From: Microbacteriaceae bacterium
GTDB taxonomy: Bacteria; Actinomycetota; Actinomycetes; Actinomycetales; Microbacteriaceae
Direction of reading: 5' to 3'
Assembly (NCBI GenBank): GCA_025464895.1
Contig: JAODMG010000103.1
Location: 1-33,077 of the forward strand
Length of the DNA: 33,077 nucleotides
Part shown: one piece after another, positions 14,523 to 22,492 of the stretch
Layout: each line of letters begins with the position of its first letter
Position numbering within the stretch: the first letter of the stretch is position 1
Notes under the pieces: model-generated
What the model was told of the DNA's origin: nothing
The model's database searches: none
Seen by the model: the letters and a program-made list of their open reading frames with translations, nothing else
Made by a program: the position numbers and the translations under genes

Positions 14523-15913
14523 AGTTCCTGCTCTCTTCTGGTCTGACTGGCGATCCTGTCGGCGGCTCGCGCCTGGTCGGCTCGCGCTTGGCTGGCCCTC
14601 TCTTGACTGGCCCTCTTTTGACTGGCCCTCTCTTGACTGGCCCTCTTTTGACTGGCACCGACTGCGTCGTCAAGAGTGACATCGTCGGGAAGTATGTGCC
14701 CCATCCTGTCCCGCTTGGCCTCGAGGTAGCGCTCGTTGAAGCTGCCGACGCCGACGACGAGCGGCACCTGTTCCGTCACCGTGATGCCCCGCTCGCGCAA
14801 CTGGCGGAGCTTGTCCGGGTTGTTGGTGATGATGCGGGCCGCCGAGATGCCGAGATCCTCGAGAATCGCGACGGCGGCGCCGTAGTCGCGTCCGTCGGCG
14901 GGGAAGCCGAGCGCGATGTTCGCATCGAGCGTGTCCAGGCCCTCCTCCTGCAGGCGGTAGGCCTTGAGTTTGTTGATCAGCCCGATGCCGCGTCCCTCGT
15001 GACCGCGCATGTAGATGACGATGCCGCCCTCGGACTGGATCTGGTCGAGCGCGGCATCCAACTGGGGTCCGCACTCGCACTTCAGGGAGCCGAACACCTC
15101 ACCGGTCAGGCATTCCGAGTGCACCCGGAGGAGGGTGCCGTTGCTCGGGGTGCCCGAGATCACGGCGAGGTGGTCCGCGCCGGTCATCCGGTCCCGGTAT
15201 GCGCGAAAACGGAACTCACCGTGCGTGGTCGGCACTGTCGTCTCGACCTCGAAGATCACCCTGGAGCTCTCCGGGATGGGGACCACCGGAACGTCAGCGT
15301 CCAAATGCGTCGCCTGCAGATAGATGATGAGAGCCTCGATCGTGATCACCGCGATGTTCTCGCGCTGGCCGAACTTGATCAGGCCAGGCAGGCGCATCAT
15401 CTCGCCGTCGTCGTCGACGATCTCGGAGATGGCGCCGACCGGGGTGAGGCCGGCGAGCTTCATCAGGTCGACGGCGGCCTCGGTGTGGCCGTCGCGCTCG
15501 CGCACCCCACCGTTTGCCGCGCGCAGCGGCAGGATGTGGCCCGGCCGGTTGAGACTCGACGGCGTCGAATCGATGTCGGCCAGAACGCGCAGGGTGTGGG
15601 CGCGATCGGCGGCGCTGATGCCGGTGCTGAGGCGGTCGGCGGCATCCACGGACACCGTGTAGTTGGTTCCGCGCGGGTCTTCGTTGTTCGCCACCATGAG
15701 CGGCAAGTCGAGCCGGTCGGCGAGTTTGTTGGTCATCGGGGCGCAGATGAAGCCGGAGGAGTGCCGCACCATCCAGGCGATCCATTCCTGGCTCGCCAAC
15801 TGTGCTGAGATGACGACGTCACCCTCGTTCTCGCGGCTCTCGTTGTCGACCACGATGATCGGTCTTCCCGCGCGCAGTTCGTCGAGGGCGGTTGGGATGT
15901 CGGCGAGGCTCAT
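14519..15913 (-). CDS. ribBA: Bifunctional DHBP synthase / GTP cyclohydrolase II
   Basis: A 464-aa fusion enzyme supplying both precursors of riboflavin: 3,4-dihydroxy-2-butanone 4-phosphate from ribulose 5-phosphate (residues 1-205), and the pyrimidine from GTP (about 206-410). Seen: '[10 protein letters not shown]' (23-32), '[10 protein letters not shown]' (123-132) and 'GHTEAAVDL' (142-150) in the RibB half; zinc cysteines Cys268, Cys279 and Cys281 ('[10 protein letters not shown]', 'KCECG') and '[10 protein letters not shown]' (303-312) in the RibA half. The track extends to 16126; ATG 15913 follows AAAGGAG and overlaps the ribE stop (ATGA). Odd: a C-terminal extension (about 419-464) of repeated [10 protein letters not shown] pentapeptides not needed for either activity. 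Confidence 0.96.
   Translation of the reverse strand: MSLADIPTALDELRAGRPIIVVDNESRENEGDVVISAQLASQEWIAWMVRHSSGFICAPMTNKLADRLDLPLMVANNEDPRGTNYTVSVDAADRLSTGISAADRAHTLRVLADIDSTPSSLNRPGHILPLRAANGGVRERDGHTEAAVDLMKLAGLTPVGAISEIVDDDGEMMRLPGLIKFGQRENIAVITIEALIIYLQATHLDADVPVVPIPESSRVIFEVETTVPTTHGEFRFRAYRDRMTGADHLAVISGTPSNGTLLRVHSECLTGEVFGSLKCECGPQLDAALDQIQSEGGIVIYMRGHEGRGIGLINKLKAYRLQEEGLDTLDANIALGFPADGRDYGAAVAILEDLGISAARIITNNPDKLRQLRERGITVTEQVPLVVGVGSFNERYLEAKRDRMGHILPDDVTLDDAVGASQKRASQERASQKRASQERASQARADQARAADRIASQTRREQEL
14593..14652. repeat. Tandem 15-bp repeat within the ribBA 3' end
   Basis: Four consecutive 15-bp units of TGGCCCTCTCTTGAC / TGGCCCTCTTTTGAC (plus-strand sense) alternate C and T at one position. 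This makes a perfect 30-bp unit present twice. On the coding strand they encode ASQKR and ASQER alternately. Degenerate continuation ([10 protein letters not shown]) follows toward the ribBA stop. Confidence 0.95.
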
Positions 15914-16599
15914 GACCTGCTCCTTTCGACGACGCTGGCGGCGCCATCCTGTTGCTGCTCGTCCTGCTCGTCTGGGTTGGATTGCTCGTTCTGCTGGGGG
16001 AAGGCCATCATGCGCTGCACCTGGCGGGCGAGGATGTCCGTCTCGATGTTCACCGGATCGCCGATCCCCTTCGCGCCGAGCGTCGTGGCGCTGAGGGTTT
16101 CCGGGATGAGCGAGACCTCGAACCACGCCTCCGCGGCTCCCGGTTCGCTGACCGCGCTGACCGTGAGCGATACCCCGTCGACGGCGATCGACCCCTTGCG
16201 GGCGACCAGGGCTGCGATGTCATCCGCGAGGCTGAAGCGCAATACCCGCCAGGCGCTGCCTTCTGTCGAGGAGAGGAGGGTGGCTGTGCCGTCGATGTGG
16301 CCCTGTACGATGTGGCCGCCGAGCCGGTCGCCGAGTCGCGCGGCGCGCTCGAGGTTCACCCGCTCGCCGACCGCAGGAGCGGTGAGGGTGCTCATGGCTA
16401 TCGTCTCGGCCATCACATCCGCGGTGAACCAGTCGGTGCCCTGGTCGACGACGGTCAGGCAGACGCCGCTGACCGAGATCGAGTCGCCATGTGACGCATC
16501 GGATGCCGCGATCGGCGCCCGCACCGTGATCCGCGCGGCGTCGCCGCTCGGCGTCCAGTCGAGCACCTCGCCACGTTCTTCGATGATTCCAGTGAACAT
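15910..16599 (-). CDS. ribE: Riboflavin synthase, alpha chain
   Basis: A 229-aa enzyme that dismutates two molecules of 6,7-dimethyl-8-ribityllumazine to riboflavin and the pyrimidine precursor. Seen: two tandem lumazine-binding repeats, the first opening 'MFTGIIEERGEV' with 'VSGVCLTVV', the second with 'LGGHIVQGHIDGTATLL' and 'AVDGVSLTVSAV'. The family is usually about 200-215 aa; here a further polar tail of about 30 residues rich in Gln, Asp, Glu and Asn ('NEQSNPDEQDEQQQ') follows 'MMAFPQ'. The track start at 17109 lies within ribD; ATG 16599 overlaps the ribD stop by one base (TAATG). The stop overlaps the ribBA ATG. It is translationally coupled on both sides. Confidence 0.96.
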   Translation of the reverse strand: MFTGIIEERGEVLDWTPSGDAARITVRAPIAASDASHGDSISVSGVCLTVVDQGTDWFTADVMAETIAMSTLTAPAVGERVNLERAARLGDRLGGHIVQGHIDGTATLLSSTEGSAWRVLRFSLADDIAALVARKGSIAVDGVSLTVSAVSEPGAAEAWFEVSLIPETLSATTLGAKGIGDPVNIETDILARQVQRMMAFPQQNEQSNPDEQDEQQQDGAASVVERSRS

Positions 16600-17639
16600 T
16601 ATGAGTTCCTCTCGACCGGACGGGCGACGACCAGAAGGTCGCCGCCGAGTTGTTCGACGTTCGTGATTCGCAGCCGCGTGGCTTCGGCGATCGTGCCGAC
16701 GCCGATGTCGGTGATCGCGAGCTTCTCTCCGCCGATCAGGGCGGGGGCGAGGTAGACCAGGAACTCGTCGACGAGGCCGGCTGCCACGAATGCGCTCGCC
16801 AGTATCGGCCCTCCCTCGACGAACACCCGCCGGATGTCGCGCGCGAACAGTCCGTCCAGGATCGTCGACAGATCCCGGTTCCCGGTCACGATCGTGCCCA
16901 TCGGGTGGGCGAAGACTTTGGCGTCCGCGGGTATCGGCCGCTCGCCGACCACCACCGGAATCGGTTGGTGCGGCAGCAGCTCCCCGCCGTCGCCGCGCGC
17001 GGTCAGGGACGGGTCGTCGGCGAGTACCGTGCCCGTGCCGACCAGGATCGCGTCGGATCGTTCGCGTTGCTCGTGCACGTGCTGCCTTGCCGCCGTACCG
17101 GTTATCCACTGGCTGGTGCCGTCCGCCGCGGCCGTGCGGCCGTCAAGACTCGATGCCCACTTGACCGTCACGAACGGGCGGCCGAGCCGGGTTGCGGTCA
17201 GCCAGGGGCGCATGGCCTCTGACACCTCATCCGCGAGCACGCCGGCGACAACCTCGACCCCGGCTTCTCGCAGGCGCTCGGCACCGCCGCCGGCCCTCGC
17301 GCTCGGGTCGGCAACGGCGTAGGCGACCGCGGCGACGCCCGCGGCGATCAGTGCTTCGCTGCACGGACCGGTGAGGCCGGTGTGATTGCAGGGCTCGAGG
17401 GTCACGACGGCGGTGGCGCCGGACGCCTGCCCGTCGGCGAGCTTCGATAGCGCGTCGACCTCGGCATGGGGCGTACCGGCTCCGCGGTGCCATCCCTCGG
17501 CCAGCACGGTGCCGTCTGCGGAGAGGATCACGCAGCCCACCTGCGGATTGACCCCGTAGGCGGGTCCGTGTGCGGCCAGCGAGAGGGCGTGACGCATGGC
17601 GGATCGGATGGTGTCATCCGCGATCGCTCTGTCTGTCAT
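16599..17639 (-). CDS. ribD: Bifunctional riboflavin deaminase-reductase
   Basis: A 346-aa bifunctional enzyme carrying out deamination and then side-chain reduction of the GTP cyclohydrolase II product. Seen: the zinc deaminase domain with HAE (58-60) and 'PCNHTGLTGPC' (Cys84, Cys93), then from about residue 147 the NADPH-dependent reductase domain ('RPFVTVKWASSLDGRTAA', 'GTGTVLADDPSLT', 'VFVEGGPILASAF'). Length is normal. It is the first gene of the operon. A GAGGA ribosome binding site lies 5 nt before ATG 17639, and the FMN riboswitch is about 100 nt further upstream, so expression should fall when FMN is abundant. Confidence 0.97.
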   Translation of the reverse strand: MTDRAIADDTIRSAMRHALSLAAHGPAYGVNPQVGCVILSADGTVLAEGWHRGAGTPHAEVDALSKLADGQASGATAVVTLEPCNHTGLTGPCSEALIAAGVAAVAYAVADPSARAGGGAERLREAGVEVVAGVLADEVSEAMRPWLTATRLGRPFVTVKWASSLDGRTAAADGTSQWITGTAARQHVHEQRERSDAILVGTGTVLADDPSLTARGDGGELLPHQPIPVVVGERPIPADAKVFAHPMGTIVTGNRDLSTILDGLFARDIRRVFVEGGPILASAFVAAGLVDEFLVYLAPALIGGEKLAITDIGVGTIAEATRLRITNVEQLGGDLLVVARPVERNS

Positions 17640-17737
17640 CCGGTTCCTCAGTCTCTGGTCGAGACGAGCTCCGGGGGACTCTGCAACCTGCGCAGAACCC
17701 GCGACCGAATCATCGACAGCGTCGATGCATCAGTCGC
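17640..17737 (-). promoter_or_regulatory. Expression platform between FMN riboswitch and ribD
   Basis: This 98-nt leader segment contains a perfect hairpin CATCGAC-nnn-GTCGATG (17711-17727) and a second dyad GTCTC-n5-GAGAC (17651-17665) immediately before the GAGGA ribosome binding site (17645-17649). No T-run follows either stem, so control of ribosome access is more likely than intrinsic termination (inference). Confidence 0.5.
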
Positions 17738-17889
17738 GCGTGCTTCCTTCCATCCGGACTGAGGAATCTTGCGATTCCATAACCGTCGGTCCCGGAATTT
17801 CACCAGGTCAGCCACGGCACCGGTCTCCCGATGCCATAGGTCGCGGACTATAACCGCCGGTTCGGATTTTCACCGACCCCGGAGCACGT
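17738..17889 (-). ncRNA. FMN riboswitch (RFN element)
   Basis: The minus-strand RNA carries the conserved RFN blocks in order: 'GGGGTCGGTGAAAATCC', 'GAACCGGCGGTTATAGTCC', a variable arm, then 'GGTGAAATTCCGGGACCGAC', 'GGTTATGG' and 'CAGTCCGGATGG', closed by P1 pairing of CGTGCT with AGCACG. This is the aptamer that binds FMN and turns down riboflavin genes. It lies directly upstream of ribD-ribE-ribBA-ribH, the expected target. Confidence 0.96.
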
Positions 17890-17901
17890 TCTTGCATTAC
17901 G

Positions 17902-17907
17902 AGTCTA
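17902..17907 (-). promoter_or_regulatory. Probable -10 box of the rib operon
   Basis: TAGACT on the minus strand would start transcription near 17895, a few bases before the riboswitch P1 stem. The -35 region is not recognisable. Confidence 0.35.
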
Positions 17908-17999
17908 TCCAACGCCGTCTGGGCTCGGATATTCCCGCCGTCGCATCCCGTAACGGTGGCTCGCGGTCCCGTCCGGCGCCCATCAGTCGGCCGCCACAC

Positions 18000-18084
18000 C
18001 GCTCAAATGCAGGACCACAGCCACGAAACGACAGGATTCACGCGGATCTTTACCAAACGAACGCTCCGCTCCTGCATTTGAGCG
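18000..18084. repeat. Perfect 15-bp inverted repeat with 55-nt interior
   Basis: CGCTCAAATGCAGGA (18000-18014) and its exact complement TCCTGCATTTGAGCG (18070-18084) flank 55 nt that contain a further short dyad (GCGGA/TCCGC on the minus strand). AGGACCAC follows both arms (18011-18018 and 18088-18095). The element lies in the non-coding gap between the rib promoter and the HAD gene end. It could be a REP/MITE-like element, a bidirectional terminator-like structure or a structured RNA. No target-site duplication is evident. Apart from this element and the rib promoter, I see nothing in 17890-18119. Confidence 0.75.
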
Positions 18085-18119
18085 TCGAGGACCACGATGC
18101 ACGTGCGCGCGAGGCCGCG

Positions 18120-18842
18120 CTACCGGAGGCCGAGGACGGCGGGCAGCTCGCCCAGGCCGTGGATCACCGGGACACCGGATGCCGCAGCCGACGCGAGCTC
18201 GTCGGGGGAGGCCGCGCGGCTCCGGTCCAGCCACACGCCGAGGAGTCCGGCGGAGGCCGCACCGATCGCATCCGTCTGCAGCCGGTCGCCGACGTATGCG
18301 GCCTCGGATGGCGGCACACCGAAGACGCGGCAGGCGTGCTCGAAGATCCGAGCATCCGGCTTCGCATATCCGAGCTGGCCGGAGGCGATGACGTTCTCGA
18401 TCCGCGGCGCCAGGCCGATGCGTTCGATCTTGGCCAGTTGGAAGGCGAGGTCGCCGTTCGTGATGATGCCGATCCGCAGCGGAGCGATCGCGTCCAGGCA
18501 GGCGATGGTGTCATCGTGGAGGGTCCAGGCCCGCATGTATTCCTGGAAGTATGAGTCGAACCAGGCATCCGCTTCGTGATCTTCGAGGAGCACGCCGTAC
18601 TCCTCGGCGAAGAGGCGCGCCCGTTCGCGTCGCTGCTGGGCAAAGGTCAACTCACCACTGAGATAGCGGTGATAGTGCACCTCTTCCAGCTCCCGCCAGC
18701 GGTGCGCGGCGGCTCGTGCGTCGGCGGCCGCGATGGCTCCGCCGAGTGAGCGCCGGTACTGCGTAATCCCGCTCACCACCGACTCGCGGTGCGCGAACAG
18801 GGTGTCGTCAAGGTCGAACAGCACTACCTTCACAGCGGCCAT
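18120..18842 (-). CDS. HAD-superfamily hydrolase (subfamily IA)
   Basis: A 240-aa cytoplasmic phosphatase-like enzyme. Seen: motif I 'VVLFDLDDTLF' (nucleophile Asp10, Asp12), a helical cap (about 17-110), motif II 'GIITNGD' (Thr128), motif III Lys161 in 'GYAKPDARIF', and motif IV 'YVGDRLQTDAIGA' (Asp186, Asp191). All catalytic residues are present. ATG 18842 is chosen over the track start at 18890 because the fold begins at once after it. It overlaps the end of the GNAT gene by 13 nt, so the two are probably co-transcribed with trpS upstream. The substrate is unknown. Confidence 0.92.
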   Translation of the reverse strand: MAAVKVVLFDLDDTLFAHRESVVSGITQYRRSLGGAIAAADARAAAHRWRELEEVHYHRYLSGELTFAQQRRERARLFAEEYGVLLEDHEADAWFDSYFQEYMRAWTLHDDTIACLDAIAPLRIGIITNGDLAFQLAKIERIGLAPRIENVIASGQLGYAKPDARIFEHACRVFGVPPSEAAYVGDRLQTDAIGAASAGLLGVWLDRSRAASPDELASAAASGVPVIHGLGELPAVLGLR

Positions 18843-19390
18843 CCCTCCGACGGTTCGCGGGAGTCCCCACGCAACAGGACCGCCTGCCACGAGTCGACGC
18901 GGATGTCACGATGCACGAGCGACTGACGCGATACGCCTTCGAAGTGGAACCCGGCCCGGCGGGCGACGATCGCAGAACCGACGTTGCCGACCAGCGATTC
19001 CCAGTGGATGCGGGTCAGCCCGAGGCCGTCCTCCTCGAACGCGTACTCCACCAGGGCCTGCAGCGCCTCGGTCATGATGCCAAGGCCACGATGCTCGCGG
19101 CCGAGCCAGAATCCGACCGTAGCGGACCCGAGCGGTTCGAAGCGAAGTTCGATCACCCCGCGGAGGACGCCGTCCGAGCGGATTGCCCACAGGGTGAGAG
19201 TCGGAGAGAGCGACGCATCCTTCGCATACTTGCCGACGAAGAATCGGGCGCTCGCTCGCTCATAGGGAACCGGCACGGGAACCCAGCGCTGCAGTTCATC
19301 GTCCTGGCAGTACCGGTAGACAGCGTCTTCGTCCCGCTCGGTCAGCGAATCGAGCAGCAGTCGGTCGGTTTCGAGCGTCGGAGTGTGCAT
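18830..19390 (-). CDS. GNAT N-acetyltransferase (RimJ/RimL type)
   Basis: A 186-aa acetyl-CoA-dependent transferase. Seen: the RimJ-like opening 'LETDRLLLDSLTERDEDAVYRYCQDDEL', the acetyl-CoA loop region 'GFWLGREHRGLGIMTEALQAL', and 'HWESLVGNVGSAIVARRAGFHFEG', the C-terminal motif of this subfamily. The family acetylates protein N-termini or small molecules; the target is unknown. ATG 19390 begins one base after the trpS stop (19392), implying one transcript with trpS. The track start at 19594 lies within trpS and is rejected. Confidence 0.91.
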   Translation of the reverse strand: MHTPTLETDRLLLDSLTERDEDAVYRYCQDDELQRWVPVPVPYERASARFFVGKYAKDASLSPTLTLWAIRSDGVLRGVIELRFEPLGSATVGFWLGREHRGLGIMTEALQALVEYAFEEDGLGLTRIHWESLVGNVGSAIVARRAGFHFEGVSRQSLVHRDIRVDSWQAVLLRGDSREPSEGWPL

Positions 19391-19391
19391 C

Positions 19392-20399
19392 TCAGGCCTT
19401 GTGAAGGAGTCCGATCCGGTCGTACACGGTTGCGAGGGTGCGGTTCGCGATCTCTGCCGCGCGATCGGCGTTGCCCGCGAGCACTCGATCGAGCTCGGCC
19501 GGGTCGGCGAGGAGCTCGAGGGTCCGCTCGCGGATCGGCGCGAAGGTCGCGACCACGACGTCAGCCAGTTTCGTCTTGAAGTTGCCGTAGCCACGGCTCC
19601 CGAATTCCGCTTCGAGCGATGCGATCGATTCGCCGGCCAACACAGAGTAGATCGTCAGCAGGTTGGAAATACCCGGCTTCGATTCCGGATCGAAACGCAC
19701 GTCGTTGTCGGCGTCGGTCACCGCCGATTTGATCTTCTTCGCCGTGACGGTCGGTTCGTCGAGCAGCCAGACGACTCCAGCCTCGGATGACGCGGACTTG
19801 CTCATCTTGCTCGTCGGTTCCTGCAGGTCGTAGATCCGTGCGGTCTCCCGCTGGATCCTGGCCTCCGGGATCGCGAACGTGTCACCGAACCGCGAGTTGA
19901 ATCGGCCGGCGAGGTCCCTGGTGAGCTCGACGTGCTGGCGCTGGTCGTCCCCGACCGGCACGACCGCCGCTTGGTAGAGCAGGATGTCCGCGGCCATGAG
20001 AGTCGGGTAGGCGAACAGCCCGACGGTCGTCGAATCCGCGCCCTGCCTGGCCGACTTGTCTTTGAATTGGGTCATCCGGCTTGCCTCGCCGAAGCCGGTG
20101 ATGGTGTTGAGTATCCAGGCGAGCTCCGGATGCGCTGGCACGTGCGACTGCACGAAAAGTGTCGATGCGGCCGGGTCGATCCCCGCCGCGATGTACTGGG
20201 CAGCCGTGCGCCGGGTGTTCTCGCGCAGTTGGGTCGGATCCTGCTGCACGGTGATGGCGTGCAGGTCGACGATGCAGAAGATCGCATCGTGGCTCGCCTG
20301 CAGCTCTTTCCACTGCACTATCGCCCCGATGTAGTTGCCGATCTGCAGCGAGTTGGCCGAAGGCTGGATGCCGGAGAACAGTCGAGGTTTGGAGCTCAT
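19392..20399 (-). CDS. trpS: Tryptophanyl-tRNA synthetase
   Basis: A 335-aa class I synthetase charging tRNA-Trp. Seen: the HIGH-type nucleotide site '[17 protein letters not shown]' (10-26), '[19 protein letters not shown]' (150-168), and KMSKS (198-202) in 'TSKMSKSAS'. Length matches bacterial TrpRS. The track extends to 20672; ATG 20399 is chosen because the protein starts directly with the first strand of the Rossmann fold, and an AGAATT box lies exactly 6 nt upstream (leaderless type). It heads a likely transcript with the GNAT and HAD genes. Confidence 0.97.
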   Translation of the reverse strand: MSSKPRLFSGIQPSANSLQIGNYIGAIVQWKELQASHDAIFCIVDLHAITVQQDPTQLRENTRRTAAQYIAAGIDPAASTLFVQSHVPAHPELAWILNTITGFGEASRMTQFKDKSARQGADSTTVGLFAYPTLMAADILLYQAAVVPVGDDQRQHVELTRDLAGRFNSRFGDTFAIPEARIQRETARIYDLQEPTSKMSKSASSEAGVVWLLDEPTVTAKKIKSAVTDADNDVRFDPESKPGISNLLTIYSVLAGESIASLEAEFGSRGYGNFKTKLADVVVATFAPIRERTLELLADPAELDRVLAGNADRAAEIANRTLATVYDRIGLLHKA

Positions 20400-20405
20400 G
20401 AGGCC

Positions 20406-20411
20406 AATTCT
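20406..20411 (-). promoter_or_regulatory. Leaderless-type -10 box of trpS
   Basis: AGAATT on the minus strand is followed by 6 nt and then ATG 20399. There is no ribosome binding site between. A TTGTTC upstream is too close (14 nt) to be an ideal -35. Confidence 0.35.
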
Positions 20412-20469
20412 TTCAGAAGTGCATTGAACAAATGCGCTAAGGCTCGGCGCACGCCCAGTTCTGGAGATG

Positions 20470-21303
20470 TCAGATGGAGTAGTCCACCACGACCGGGGCG
20501 TGGTCGGACCATCGCTTGTCGTACGCCTCCGCGCGATCGATCGCGTAACCCGTGACCTTGGCGGCCAGCGCTGGCGTGGCCATCTGGTAGTCGATCCGCC
20601 ATCCGGTGTCATTGTCGAAGGCCTGGCCGCGCTGGCTCCACCAGGTGTACGGTCCCTCGACCTCACCCGCACACCTGCGGCCGATGTCGACCCAGCCGAG
20701 ACCGGCGCCGGCGTTGTAGTCCGCCTCGGCCTCTGCGCCGAAGAAACGGTCGAAGTACTCGCGCTCCTGCGGCATGAATCCAGCCCGCTTCACGTTGCCG
20801 CGCCAGTTCTTGATGTCGAGCGTGCGGTGCCCGACGTTGAGGTCGCCGACGACGAGGGCGAGTTCGTTGTGCGCCTGCAGCGCCGGGAGGCGTTCGACCA
20901 TCGCGTCGAGGAATTTGTACTTCTCGACCTGCTTCGGGGTGTCGGCCTCCCCGGAGTTCACGTAGGTGCTGACGACGGTGACTATCGACCCGCCCACCTC
21001 ATAGTCGGCCTCGAGCCAGCGGCCGGCGCTGTCGAAGTCGTCCGGGCCGAACGTGACCCGGTGAATGGATGCCTTGTTGCGGCTGGCCAGCGCGACGCCG
21101 GCCCGGCCCTTCGCCGTCGCGGCATCGTGGAGGATGTTCCACCCCGGACCGAGGAGGTTCTCGAGGTCTTCTGTCGACGCCCGGACCTCCTGGATCGCCA
21201 GGATGTCCACGGCCCGGCTGTCGAGCCATTCGCCCATTCCCTTGCGGTAGGCGGCGCGCACACCGTTGGTATTGATCGTGACAATCCTGAGGGGCGTCGG
21301 CAT
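20470..21303 (-). CDS. xth: Exodeoxyribonuclease III family AP endonuclease
   Basis: A 277-aa DNA repair nuclease acting at abasic sites and 3' blocks. Seen: '[12 protein letters not shown]' (7-18), the metal-binding Glu39 in 'LAIQEVRA', Tyr114 in 'VVSTYVNSG', Asp154 and Asn156 in 'VVGDLNVGH', 'GWRIDYQMA' (234-242) and the C-terminal Asp267-His268 in '[11 protein letters not shown]'. All ExoIII active-site residues are present. ATG 21303 has a TAGGAT box exactly 6 nt upstream, lying in the gap after the YihY gene. A gap of 70 nt separates it from trpS, which has its own -10 box. Confidence 0.96.
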   Translation of the reverse strand: MPTPLRIVTINTNGVRAAYRKGMGEWLDSRAVDILAIQEVRASTEDLENLLGPGWNILHDAATAKGRAGVALASRNKASIHRVTFGPDDFDSAGRWLEADYEVGGSIVTVVSTYVNSGEADTPKQVEKYKFLDAMVERLPALQAHNELALVVGDLNVGHRTLDIKNWRGNVKRAGFMPQEREYFDRFFGAEAEADYNAGAGLGWVDIGRRCAGEVEGPYTWWSQRGQAFDNDTGWRIDYQMATPALAAKVTGYAIDRAEAYDKRWSDHAPVVVDYSI

Positions 21304-21309
21304 GAATCC

Positions 21310-21315
21310 ATCCTA
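21310..21315 (-). promoter_or_regulatory. Leaderless-type -10 box of the exonuclease III gene
   Basis: TAGGAT on the minus strand is followed by 6 nt and then ATG 21303. A TTGACG element lies upstream, but only 11 nt away, so it is not a standard -35. Confidence 0.4.
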
Positions 21316-21328
21316 TGGTCGCCCACCG

Positions 21329-22435
21329 TCAACCCTTTTGGCGTGGCCTCCGCGGTGCACGGGCCTGCTTGGAGAAGATCCGCGCGATCCACGGCCGGTG
21401 CCGGGCGGCTGCGATGACCCCGGCCTCGGCGGCCACGGCGGCGGCACGGTCCCGTTCGGCTTCTGCCCGCGCCGGATCGAGGATGACGCCGTCATCCGCA
21501 ATCCCGACCGAGATCCAGGATGCGGCGAGCAGGATCACCTGGCAGATCAGGTTGAACCACACCAGCAACCCGATGATCACGGCGAACGACGCGAGGAGGG
21601 GGTTCCTGCTCGCGCCACCGAGGAGTGAGCTTCCGAGCACCTTCAACACGCCGAGCCCGACCGCGCCGAGCAGCGAGCCGAACCAGAGTCGCTTCGCCGG
21701 GATCTTCAGCCCGGAGAGCAGCCTGAACATCGATGCGAGCACCGCGGTGTCGAGCGCGAGCATGAGCACCAACCCGATTGTCCTGGCCAGGAGGATCGCC
21801 GCGATCGATTTCTGGCCGACGCCGAAGAGATCGAGTGCCGCCCCGATCGCCTGGGTACTGAACACGGTGAGGGCCGCGGATACGATGAGGGCGGCGCCGT
21901 AGCCGATCGCGACCGCCAGGTCTTTGAGCTTCAGCAGGGCGAAGTTCATGGTGAGGCCCGGCAGGTCGAAGATTGTGCGGACGGCGTCGCGGCAGGATGC
22001 CAACCAGCCGAGCGCGGTCAGCAGCAGTCCGACGAGAGCGATCGCGCCCGTCCAGCTGAGCACCGGCGTCTCGAGGAGAACCTTCGGGTCGATCGCGCCG
22101 GTGCCTGGGCCCGTCTTGATCAGCCCGGGAATGGAATTGTTGATGAGCCCGAAAAACGCCGCCCGCAGATCGGGCTGAGCCTGCAGGAACAGGCCGGCGA
22201 CCGAGAAGCCGACCCAGAGGGCCGCGAAGACGGCGAAGATCGCCTGGTAGGAGAGCCCGCCGGCCAGCAGGGGACCACGATTGGCGGCGAAATGCTGGAA
22301 CACGCGCACCACTTTCACGCGCTGCACCGCCGCGACGATCCTGGCGATGGTGGCCTTCAGCCCGCCGGGTTCCGCCGGCTGGTTCTCGGCCGTCCCCCCG
22401 CCGGATTCGCTGCCTGCGCGCCGCGATGTGGCCAT
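21329..22435 (-). CDS. YihY/virulence factor BrkB family membrane protein
   Basis: A 368-aa inner-membrane protein of the YihY/BrkB (UPF0761) family, function poorly defined. Seen: a polar N-terminus, then the family segment 'HFAANRGPLLAGGLSYQAIFAVFAALWVGFSV', further helices around 'WTGAIALVGLLLTALGWLAS' and 'GYGAALIVSAALTVFS', and the last helix 'LLVWFNLICQVILLAASWISV', which is highly typical of the family. The C-terminus is cytoplasmic, basic and ends in 'RRPRQKG'. Six helices are expected. It is expressed from its own leaderless-type promoter. Confidence 0.93.
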   Translation of the reverse strand: MATSRRAGSESGGGTAENQPAEPGGLKATIARIVAAVQRVKVVRVFQHFAANRGPLLAGGLSYQAIFAVFAALWVGFSVAGLFLQAQPDLRAAFFGLINNSIPGLIKTGPGTGAIDPKVLLETPVLSWTGAIALVGLLLTALGWLASCRDAVRTIFDLPGLTMNFALLKLKDLAVAIGYGAALIVSAALTVFSTQAIGAALDLFGVGQKSIAAILLARTIGLVLMLALDTAVLASMFRLLSGLKIPAKRLWFGSLLGAVGLGVLKVLGSSLLGGASRNPLLASFAVIIGLLVWFNLICQVILLAASWISVGIADDGVILDPARAEAERDRAAAVAAEAGVIAAARHRPWIARIFSKQARAPRRPRQKG

Positions 22436-22441
22436 TCCGCC

Positions 22442-22469
22442 AGCTTAGTCAGCGAGGCGCGAACGCCAA
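22442..22469 (-). promoter_or_regulatory. Promoter of the YihY-family gene (leaderless type)
   Basis: On the minus strand, TTGGCG (22464-22469) and TAAGCT (22442-22447) are separated by 16 nt. TAAGCT ends exactly 6 nt before ATG 22435, so the mRNA should start at or next to the start codon. Confidence 0.55.
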
Positions 22470-22492
22470 GGGGACGTCAATAACGGACCAGA

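Noticed and set aside
14588-15808. 406-aa plus-strand ORF opposite ribBA, starting in a repeat '[10 protein letters not shown]'
   Set aside because: It is the antisense reading of the ribBA pentapeptide repeat and enzyme domains; it has no start signal.
20337-20372. Gln in place of His in the HIGH-type motif of TrpRS ('SLQIGNY')
   Set aside because: This motif is naturally variable in TrpRS, for example TIGN in Bacillus enzymes; KMSKS and the other blocks are intact.
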